Source: Galbula dea
Lineage: Eukaryota > Chordata > Aves > Piciformes > Galbulidae
Reading direction: 5' to 3'
Assembly: GCA_013399015.1 (NCBI GenBank)
Contig: VWZX01010095.1
Location: forward strand, 1,426,001 to 1,490,000
Length of the DNA: 64,000 nucleotides
How positions within the stretch are numbered: position 1 is the stretch's first letter; every line of letters begins with the position of its first letter. The position numbers were made by a program, and so were the translations under genes. Below are positions 46,901 through 58,900 of the stretch, piece after piece. The notes under the pieces are model-generated. The model did no database searches, had not been told where the DNA came from, and saw nothing but the letters and a program-made list of their open reading frames with translations.

Positions 46901-49900
46901 AACACTGACCAAAGAACATAGCCAGGCAGGAGCAGAAACGTTTACATTGCTTAATGTAAGGTACGAGCCTGGGTGCTGCAAGTAAATTCTGATCAAATGC
47001 AATGAAGAAAACATTTGCAGTTTACCTTCTAGATTTTGTTCCTAGAACAAGGATAATGTACTCACACACTAACCATACCATCACTGACATTAGAGTCATC
47101 ATGAGGTTCTTGGCAAGAAATGTGTATTAGCCAAACCACCATTTTATTTAGGCACTCTAATTGCAATAGGAACATTCATGTACATGAAGCTATTTTTAGA
47201 CCAGAACAAGAAAGCTTCATGCATTCCCAGTTAACTACATGATGCATATCTCAATGATGCACTTTTTTGCAGCCAAATTATTCGGGTTTTTTTATATCTC
47301 TACAGAAGTTCACTTTTCTGCTCTTTCACTGTACAAAGCTTAATTGTATAGGCTAGCCTTACAAAAATCCAGTTTGCAGTTACATTTAATAATGTACTAA
47401 AGCTCTGTGTCTTTGGACTGGATACACATTGTGAAATGCACCAACACTGAGTATCATGTCAGAGAATTATTTAGCAACAAACAGCCAGCTACAGGGGCAC
47501 ATATCTATTGCATAAAATGAAACACCACACAAGACAGGACTGCTAGCAAGGTGTGAGTCAAGCTTTTGCAAAGCTTTTGCTATTGAAGCTCCAAAAGTGC
47601 TCAACTTAGTTATCGTCAATATGTAGTTAGGTGCATTCTCCTCATCAAGCAAGTATCTAGTTCAGAGGTATTAACTTGTTAGTTGTTAAATGAAAAAGGT
47701 TTTCTAATGTATTAGTTTAAGTGTCAGTGGAGAAATCTCAATTTTCTGCTGGAAGAATCCTGTTACTCACTTTCTGCTGCATTTTCATTCCTCTCTTGAT
47801 GCTGATCAGGTTTCAGACCTGCTCAGGCAGTATTGACAACAGTCATTTTCAGTAGCACACACAGTTTTACAATGCTACAAATAGCATCAGTATATTTTGT
47901 ACGTGGAAAGCTTTTTACTTCCCCAGGGCCCATACATTTGTGTTTTACATCTCTATCCTCCTTTGAGGAGTTGCATCATAACAAAGGTAACATCAGTGTA
48001 TAAGCTAAGCAAGGCAAAAAGGTGAATCATATTTTCAAGAGAACTTGCCTTATTCTGTCTGTACAGCTATCAGTGTGGCTGTGTTTGTCAGGCTTCACTC
48101 CTAATTGATTTAACTCAATAAAACCACCCTTTTCAGGTAAGTGTCTACACATGCATCCTATTATGCTATGATGATCCTATTTATTCTGTAGGTCACTAAA
48201 ATGAACATTGCTCTAAAGGATATAAAACATGGCAATAAATGCAGCCCTGCACAGCTATTTTTGTAAAAAACACAGTACTCCAATGCAGTGTATAAAAAAT
48301 TGTGTTAGAGTCCACTGTACTCAGTGTTATTTGATGGTTTTCTATTGTGTTCATCTTGACGTGTTCTTGGAGCAAATTTGCTTTAATTTTGCTTAGATTT
48401 GGAACGTCTAAAGGTATATAGACAAATTTAACAGAAAGGCATCTATAATGCACTAATGGATTGATGATAACAGTAGCTGATTCAACAGTTCATCTTTTGC
48501 TTAAAGTAATTCTAGTTTGCTGGATTGAGGCAGGGATTGTAAGAGAGGTTGGTTTTAACTGATGTGTTTTGAAGAGTGTTTTGCACTAGCAAAAGTCATC
48601 TTTGCAGCTTAAGATGCAACAGATGAACAGACAAATTCAAGATTTACTTAGGCCAAGTGCTTCAACTGAGCTTTCTGTAACCATTTCATAGGCTGAATGA
48701 TCAAAGGCCAAAATAAGACACTCCTAGTTGCCACAGAATTTCTACAGATAGAGCAGGAGGGGGGGTGAATACATTCCTTAACAATAAAGCAACATGACAA
48801 AATTCTACAAAAGCATTTCAGTCATGCTGAAGTTAATAAAATCTAATAGCACAACACAGTTCTTGGTGTGAAAAAACCCTTCACGAGCAAAAGCCATTAA
48901 AAATAATAAACATCCATGCAGACACAAAAGATATTTACCATCTTCAGCACTAAGAGCTAATTCTTCCTTTGGATTATTTATTTTTCCTTTATCTGTGCAG
49001 GAAAAAAGTAACACAGTTAGAAATTTTGGTGTTCAGTATGATAAAATGGATGGCAGTGGTAATCATGGAATCAAAAGTAATGAGGACAAAACAAACCAGC
49101 AGAGCCACGGGAATGGTTAAATTCAAGAGATGCTTTCTACTTCACATACTACTTCTTCAAGCCTACATCCAGTTAGCAGTCTCACCTTGACACAGTTTCT
49201 GTCAGCATGCTGTTGCAACAACGTTAGTGCATACCTAAAACCTAGAAACTGGTTAGAAGCAAGCAACAGCATAAGTAGTATTAGAAGAGTGGTTTGCCAA
49301 AACTAGACAGTATCTTTCAAAACCTACATCTCCACACTTCAGTTTACACATGTAAATGTCTGCAAATGTCTCCATCAGACATGAGACACACATGACAAGA
49401 GTCAAGGGGCAGGGTGAAGGGAGACATGAACGATAAAACCAAAAAATCCTAGGAGGCTACAGGGGGAACTCAGGAATGAATTTTAAGTACAATCTTGTCT
49501 CACTGTAACTCTCAAAGTGAATTTGGTATATTAGCTGCTAGAATCCACAGGTGAAACTACTGAAACTGATTTTTTCATACTTCCACTGTCTACTAATTTG
49601 ACCCAAGCAAGCAGCCCTGAGATCATGGCAGTTGTCGCTCAATACTTGGTTGGGTAGTTGCCAAACTTCCACTACTGAAAACCTATCCCAGAAACAGTTC
49701 ATGACGGATTAACACAACGCAATTTTGGAAGATATCTGCTTCATGTGGTGTTTCAAAGCTAATACAAAGAACCAAAAGCTCCATAAAGCTTATTGAGAGG
49801 GAAAAAAAAAAAAAAAAAAAACAAAACCGACAAAACCACTACTTGGCAAAGCTGTATGGAAGACCAGCATGAACACATTTAAGCCAAACTGGGGGTCATG

Positions 49901-52900
49901 AGAGACACACACAAGCTTTGTGCTCACTTGAGGTAGCTGATGGAATGTCCTCTAGACTTTTGGAAGGCATTTTCCTATATGTACTCCTTTTCAAAGCCAT
50001 CAAAACAGGGTTTAATTCTTCTTCTGAACCTGTTACGAGACAAAACACATGAACACTGCACACACAGACATGCCATTAAGTGAATCACTGAAAAACAACC
50101 ATGGATATCTCATAAGAATTTATTTTGACAGTGATTATTCAATAAAAATCCGAAATACACAAAACAGGGGTTGAATTTTAAGTGCCCATTTGTTCTCTCT
50201 AAATTCTCTCAGCCATCAACAAAGAGAGGTAGGTTAGCTGATTTGCCCTGTGTATGTATCTCTGCACTAATAAGTGGGTTCCAGGCAATTACAGCTTTCA
50301 ATTGACTAAGAGCAATACAGGATAAAAGCAGACTTCAGACATTTGGTAACCACGAATCAGCACCAAAAAAAGTGAATAACTTTACTTTTTCATTCTATAA
50401 ATTTGTCATTTATATTTTCTACCCAGTGAAAGTAATTTTGTTTAAACACTTGAGTAACAACCACAAAAATAAAAAATCTGCTGAGAAAATATTTTGATCC
50501 TTTAAATTAATGCAGTTGTCTCCAAAAGCAGAATCAAGACAGACCTAGCTCCTTCAGAAACTTTTAAGACTCTCTCCCAGGAACAGATTAAAAAGGTTAA
50601 ATTATCTCCTTTACCTTAAGCTTTGCAGTGACAGTCACACTTTATACACTGACTAGGGCTGCTATGCAAATGATTAATAAGAATCCTGGTAAACCAACAA
50701 CTTCCATTTATATAGCCATTTTCTAATGCAACAGGTAGCAATGCTAAATGAAACAGCACAGAATACTGCTACTGTCTTTATATGCAGCCATTCCACTAAG
50801 TATCTATTTACCTTTGAAAACTAGCTAGTCAAACTAAGGAATGAACTCAGTCAGCCACTGATTCCCCACTCCCATTCCTTTTAATCTGGAATTTTTAAAG
50901 GAAATACCAGATTTTGACTGTTAGTGTTATTAACGTGAAGGAAATGTCACAAGGGAGGAAAAAAAGGGTAAATCATGAAGACTGATGTGTTTGATTTCTG
51001 AAGCTGAACTTCTCTTACCAAAGGTAGAGAGAGAAGTAGAGAGAAGTAGATTTGTTTACCCAAATGTAGTACATGTTTGTCAAAGACTTTCCAATTGAAA
51101 GACTTAATGAGTTCTTCCTATCCTTCCCAAATACCCAAAGCATTCAATTAAGTACCACACAGAGTTTGGTTAACATTTTTCAAGTTGGTTACACAAAAAA
51201 ACCCCACCAGCCCCAAATTGTAGTCATGCTTAGCAACCCAGCACCATCAATTTTAGAAATCAAACAGCTCACAAGTTGAACTTTTGGTTCCAGAGTGGGA
51301 CTCAGAGTTCTCATCTGAAAACCTTGATCCTGAATTTGAGCCATCGCCGTGGTCTTCATCACTATCCTTGTACCGAGCCATTAGGCAGAGTAGGGCTCCT
51401 TCTGGAGCAGAGTTGCACTCATCTTTAAGTGGCGTGCTTGTTCTTCTGAATTTCAACCGTGCCTCAAATTCTGAATTCTTTTCAGAGGCATCCAAGGACG
51501 TGTTTTCATCTTGCTTTCCTTTTTCATTTGTCTTGAATGCAGGCATACTGGTCTCTTCTTCTGAAAGAGGAGGTGTTGTTTCAGAGGCCTCCTTCATCAG
51601 CTTCTCTAAAGCAGAACTCAAGCCATTGACCTTGGATGGGGCAACAGATTTTTCTATGGTCTCCCTGATCTCCTGCAAGAACTCTCTGTCCTGCTCATAG
51701 GTCCTGCTCTTAACCTCCTCTACAGCGGTTCTCTGTACTGTGCTGCCAGCATATTTTGGTTCAGGAGGTGTTGTTTCAGAGGCCTCCTTCATCAGCTTCT
51801 CTAAAGCAGAGCTCAAGCCACTGACCCTGGATGGGGCAACAGATTTTTCTGTGGTCTCGTTGACCTCCTGTGGCTGAACTGTATCTTCTTGGCATGTTGA
51901 TTCTACAGTGTAATTAGTTTGTGATGTATTATTCATGTCACTAGATGTTTTCATTTCCACCCTTCTATGTTCATTAGGGTAAGATGTGAAGGTTTCTTGG
52001 GGCAGGTTCTGCAAACTAGCGTGAGGCCTCTGAGAGCCCTCAAGAGTGTCATCCTTGTCTGTTGCCCAATGTTGTAGACATAAAAGTTCAAATTCCCTAA
52101 ACAGTTTTCTGAGGCCTTTTTTGTTTTCATTCACATCTGCTGATGGCACATTCATTTTTCCTGTGCTGTTGCCGATTTCTTCATTTTGATCAGCAGGAGA
52201 AATGTCATGGCTCTCTCCTGCTGTTCTTTCAAAGACCTTGCACTGATTTGAATAAAAAGCTGTCTCATTCAAGATGTTTTCTTCTACGTTCAAGGCAGAT
52301 GAGGTCTCAAACACTTCCTTCTCTAACTCCTTTAGGCCTAACTTGAATACATCAAGCTCAGCTTTAGGTAGAACAACTTTATCCACAATCTCTGTGACTT
52401 CCTCTTTAGGGAGACTGACATCTAATGGAAGAGTCTTGTTCTCCACTTTTCCTGGAGGTAAACATAACCAATCATCTACTGCTGTTTCCTTTAAAGCATC
52501 TTTATTGTCAGCCAACTGAAGCAACTGCAAGGAAACTTGATGATCTTTTGATGAAATACTACTTTTTTCCATACTATCTTTACCCTCTTGCACTGGAAGG
52601 ACCATCTTCTCGTGGAATTTTGAGATAACCGGTTTTCTGGATAGCTGGACAGAGTCTTCATTTTTTGTGTGCGATACATTCAGACTTTCCAGGGTAGGTG
52701 AACCCAGAGGCACTTCCAATACCACAGAATCTAATTTCTCTGTTTTTTCTCTCTCAGTTGTTTGGGTTTGTTGTTGAATTAACTCTTGCTTGCTGATATT
52801 GTCTCTGCCCTTTTTATCTTCTTTTGACTTTCTTTCATAGGTTACTGAACTAGTATTATTTGACAAAGAAACATCTCCCTTACCAATACTATTCTGTAAT

Positions 52901-55900
52901 TTAACTCCAGTATCCCAGAATTTTATCAAATTCTGGAACTGTGAAGGATCTAAAATTTTATTCCTGCACTTTTCAATCATTTTTTCTTTTAAAGACAAAA
53001 CCTGGAAATTTGGCTTCTGTTGGGAACAAGCAGCAACTTTAAGTGTTTCTTTCTCATCTTTGTCTTTGCTTTCTGGGGAAGCTGAAGCGGCACCAACTCT
53101 TGGCTGTAAGTTACTGGCTTTTGGCAATTCCCTATATTCACGAACCTCACCATCAGGTGGAATTGTTCTTCCTGATTTTTCAACTGCATGTCCTGGTTCA
53201 GTCTCAAAAGACTTTTCGTATCGATTTTGTGAAGCCTGGTTTGCACAACTTAGTTCAGCACTACTTAACACATTCTTGCTTTGATCATGCAATCCACTAA
53301 GTAGGTATATGGCAGTTGGTTTTGTTTTATCGCTTTCACTGAGACCTTTCAATGCACTGTCACCTGATGCATTAGTATTGATATCAACTTCTTTTTCTCG
53401 ATGACTAGGGACAGTTTTATCCCTTTCCCAGAATGCTCTGATCTCCTTTAGCCTTCTTTTTTCTTGTCTTGCTTTCTCCAATCCACATTTCGGAGCTGGT
53501 AGCTTGTGTTCTTGACGTTCCAAGAAATTTGATTTTTTATTTTGCTGCTTGATTTCTTGACTACATTCTCTTTCTTCAGCTCGTGTACAGTCAAATTCAG
53601 CTAGTGATTTGTCATTTTGCTCCTTGTTGTCTTCCCCTTCCTTAGGTCTCATCCTCTCTTTTATCAGCTGTGTATCTTCTGAAATAAACAATGTAGGTGA
53701 AATGCGATTCTGTTGTTTAAACTTTCCAAACAGTAACTCCTTTGTAACTTCTGTTTTTCCATCCACGTTAGGCCCACTATGTTCTGTGCAAAGATCTGGT
53801 GTTCTGGAAGAGACACCCACTTCTTTGGGTTCCCTGCCTTGGGATCTGGCTGGTAAGTGTTTCCTATCTTCAGTACCAGAACTTCTTTTAAACCAATCTA
53901 AAATTTTTGATACAGGCTCATCGGCCACTTTCATGAGTTCATCAGCATGTTTGTCAGGCTTGAAAGGGGTTTTAGCATCTTGCTCCTCAACAAGATCAAG
54001 CTTACCTTGTTGAAGGTTTGTAGAATTGGTATTTGACACCTCGTGTGCTTCTGTCGTAGCAGAAAGCTGATGTTCATCTACAATATAAACAAACAGCATT
54101 AGGAATCAGACACGTGACCCCACAGATGTTCGATCTATCTTGAAAAAAATCTTTTTGTTTGTTTAGGTTTTCTTTTTAACTGTTAGCAGGGAAAAGAGTT
54201 CTCTGTGTTTTGGAAAGAATCATACTGTAGGTAACAAAATGAAAAATAAATTCTTGCACTGAGATTTCCCACTGGAAGATTACTTTTGAAGATGTGAGCA
54301 TTTAAGACTGGTTATCCCCCAACCCAGCATATTCATGTTTGCTCTCATGAGCAAACCCCCAGTTACAAGTGGATCACTGCCAAGGGCAGTCGACAGCAGC
54401 ACACCAAAAATTCTTCAGTTCCTGTGCAGACAGATCTATAATGCCTTATAACAGGACCTTTGCCTAAATACCATGACTTCATCTAAAATAAAGGTGCCTA
54501 TCCAGGCTCTGATCTGATTATTAATTCTTAAGAACACCAATAGAAGATCATCTAAAAATACTGACTACATAAAAGCACTAAAGTCCAAAAAAAAGTGACC
54601 TAGAATTTAATTCTGTAGTTTGTAACATATTCCAGTTATTTCTGTTTCCTAGTTGTTAACTCTTAGATACAAGCAATTCAAACATTAATAAATATGTGCT
54701 ATGTGTTATTGCATTCTGTTCTACACTCCTGTTAGTCACTTACCAGCAAAGCTTTTGTGTGACTTTGATTCATAGCTCAAGTTCTCATTGGATTTATTTT
54801 CATGTGTCCTATCAAGACTCAGTTCATTATTGCTATTTGGCAGGATATTGCTGGAGGACTTCTGTGGAGTTTCAAGTTGATTAGGAGGAACTGACTTTGT
54901 CTGCATGGTTTCATTGACCAGAAAGACTGACCCATTAGTGTCATAAGGGCCAAGTGCTGATCTATCTTCTTGTAAGCCACCTATTGTTTTTGTTTGTAAA
55001 GCTGATGAACAGGGTTCCAAAGGCTTAACAGCAGAAATCTGCTTGTTCCCAAATGCATCTGATCCGATAGCATCATTTCCACTATTGTTTATTTTGTCAG
55101 ATTCTAACAAATCCAACTCTCCTGTTTCTCTGCTGTGGTGTACCTGTGGGCTTTGAAGAGGTTCTCTTTTACCCATGCTAGATGAGAATCTCACTTGTTT
55201 TAGTTTTTCCAGTGAAATTTGTGTGGAGTCTTCTGCTTCTTCTGTAAGAAAGTTCTTCTCAGCTTCTCCTTCAAAAATAGTTGCAGCAGGAAGACCATTC
55301 TTTTTCTGAACATCTAACATCTGACCGACACGAACTTCTGAGTCAGTGGAACTTGAACTTGAACTGCGCTTCAGAATGCCCCTGGGTGGTGTACCAACAT
55401 CATTAATCCTCTTGGTCCATTTGGCTGGCTTTGGAACATCTTCTGTTTGTGACACAGGATCTGTTGCTTTGTGAATTAATCTTCTAGCTTTTGGGACAGG
55501 ACGCTTATCTAGTCCTTTCTGTGATTCATCAGTAAGTTCTACAGAAAGCTTTTGGTGTTTCTCTGTTTCATCATTTTGTAAGTTCAGTTTAGTTTGGCTT
55601 TCTGATACTGGCAAAATTTCTGCAAGACATATATAGAGAAGAAATCGCGAGTTTACACAACTCCCATCTGCACAGACAGGTATTACACAGTGAAGATCTC
55701 AAGCGTAGCGGTTGTTTATTAAAAACATTTGCAGTAAAACACAGGCAGAAAGTCAACATAGATATTTACTTCATTTGTATGCAGTAGGAATTTTTAGCAG
55801 GTGAAAATCTTGCAGTTGTTTCTTATTCTAGAAATACTAACCATCTGATGATTCCAAAGATAGAGAGCACACCCAGTTTTTGATCAGCATTACTCCCTCA

Positions 55901-58900
55901 AGGATCAATGTTTGTAAGGAAGGGGCAGCTTTTGAATACACTCACACCTTTCCAGGTGCAGAACATAAACAATAACCTACAGAAATGGACAGAGGCTATT
56001 TCCAAGTTCATATGGAACAAGGTAAAATGCAGAAACTGTCTCCTTATAGGGAGATTATTTTTTTTATTATTATTCCTAATGTGCAAGTCTTCCTGTATCG
56101 AGTTCGAAAGCACCCTTACAGAGACTGGAGAGCAGTTTTGATGTATGAGCCTGTAAATTATAATTTCACATGCCTGCATTGTTATATATCATCACTCATC
56201 TACTTGCTCACAGAGAATACTGCGGCAAAGAGAGGATCTGAAAATAAACAGGACTGAGAAAAACGAAAACAAAAAGATGAAATAGATCAGCTGCTTCTGT
56301 TGAGCCAGTAGCAGCAATGCCTGGAAGGTCATACCAAATTTAAGGAAATTTCTCTGCTCTCTTACAGCAGCTCAGGACAAATAGCCCCCAGACGGAGTGC
56401 TTGATACTGAGTAGAATTGCAAGAACGGAAGCATTTACTCACACGAATAGCCATCTCCTGAACATAGTCACCTTTTACATGGGGTTTGAAATGAACTACT
56501 TAAGAGTTATCAACCAGTTAAGATAAAGCAGGTTTCGATATCGTACAAAAAGAAGCAATAAAAAACAACTTCCATTTAAAGTACCTGAAAACTCAGTCAT
56601 ATGCTAAATAAGCATATTTACCCTTCTTTGATAGCTGAGGTAAAGTGGCTGGTCTGTTTGCCAATTCCTCGCTGCCCAAGTCATCACCTGATGCAGTGGA
56701 ATTAAATGGATTTCTCCTTTGCTAAAAGAAGAATGAATATTATAATTGCAGTCAAATGGTTATATCAGTCCACTCTTGACAAAATAAATGAAAGTGCAAG
56801 TGATTTCCTCTGCCTCACTACCCTGGCAGAAAAGAGTCTGCAAACATGCCTCTTAAACTGGGTACATGATTAAAAAATCTCAGCAATATGAACCAGGGAA
56901 CGATGAGAAGTGAGCGATAGCCTCATCTTGTTACTTTTCAAGTCACCAATAGCAGAGATAAGCCATCACTTAAAGACACTTGAAAAATCCCAAGTTGTTG
57001 TAAGTCAAATAATTTTATCTCTAATTCTGTGACTTTGGAGATAACTGGAACAGCAGGACAATTCTTTTCAGTGGCTGAAGAGGTTGGAAACAATGTTAAG
57101 CACAGACAGCCACTGATTACAGCTGTAACAGCACTTCAGCACTGCAATTTTAGTGGTTTCCATTATTTCCCTCCAAAACAGAAAAATACTCATCTTTTTC
57201 TAACTCATAATCTTTCTTCCTCAAATCTTTAATTATCTTTACCACTGAAGCAAAGTAACACACAAAGTGTAAAAGATAATCTCTGCTATATTCAGTACCA
57301 GCCATACCTTTACTGGTGAGACTGCTGCCTTCACATGCTTTTCATCTGGCTTGGCTAGCAGAGAGGTTGTTTTAGAACTACAAAGAAAAGACACAGAGCA
57401 ACTTCATCAAACAAGCCACGACTTTAAGACTTTTTCAAAAAGTAAAACAAAGACTTGTTTATACATATTTGCATGTAACCTCTTGGCTCCTAAATCCTTC
57501 TACTTAGCCTGTTCTCATCAGATTCAGAAGCAGACCTTCTCTTTTCCTTAGCAAAGGGACATTCCTGCTGCTTCGTTTCCTTGCAAACATTTTTTTGCTT
57601 GTTAAAGAATTCAATACAACTCCTACTTGGCATGACAGAAACCATATGCTTGATCTTTGAGTAAGCTTTATGTAAATATAGCTGCTCCCCAAACAATATC
57701 AGTGCTGCTGTCTCCATCCTTGTCCTATATTTATACTTGTAGGACTAAAATCGAAGTGGAGGAAAGTGCAAAAATCTGATAAAAATAGAGAGTTTTTCCA
57801 AGTGTCCAAGTCAGCAAAATCAGAGGAACAACATCACCGCTATAACAAAGAGGCAGCCTGACACAGATGACAATACATCCCTCAGAGGTACAGCTTGTAA
57901 GCTATTCACTCAACTAAGATCTACAGAATCTGTGGTTTGATAACATAAGTGAAGCAAAGCTGGAGAAAGAGGATATTGATTTGCATTACTGATACAGTCT
58001 ATCCAGCAATGGCCTCACATTAAAAAAAAAAAATTAGCTTTCCTGGACTCATTCTGAAAGCTAGAGAATCTACTGTGAGTAAAGCAAGTGTAAGTTAATG
58101 GTATGCCATAAAAATATCCATATCTAGGTATCTCAGTACCCTTATTATTCCAGAAATGTTACATGGATTTTAAGAATTAGGGCTTTTGTGCAAGTTTTCA
58201 CCACACAGAACTCTAGGACCCATTCTTGTCACCTGTTCAATGTAGGCTAAGAATATTTTCTAGCCCAGGGAAGAAAACAACTTATAAATCTTACTTTGAA
58301 AGATAAAAGCTATAACACTGCCCTTTTTGATATTCAGCATATGGATAGATAGTATCACTGAGCAGAGGCAATATTGACAGTCTGAGTCACCCCATGAAAA
58401 TTCGTTCTGTGGAAGGTTACACCTTCAAAGACACTTCACACACCTGCACTGTAAAGGCTCTGGAATGCAAGAAAAGTTTCATGGTGATATAACACCCAAG
58501 AAAAAAAGAAATTGTTCACAGCTTCATTACTGAATTTAAATATTTGGGGTGTTGCGATGAAGATCTCTATGCTAATTCTATGAGTATAGTCATGGGCTGA
58601 TTTCTGTTCCACCTAATATACCTGCACCTTGACTCAATAGCAGCTGAGCTGGCCCCAGGGCTGGATTTGACTCAGCAGTTTACAAACAGATCTACAAGAA
58701 TTGATTTTTCTTCACATTCAGTAAGTATTGTTTTGTTTAAGAACAGGATCCAGAACAAAAGAAAAAAAAAAAGTCTGGGTGATGTGTTAAAACATGTTCT
58801 GGCCCCAGTCCTCAGGTTAGCAGTTGTGCAGTTGATGCACAGCCTGCAACTGCAAGCCAGTGCTAGCCTGAAGCCTGCTCTTAAGAGTAAGACAGGGTCT

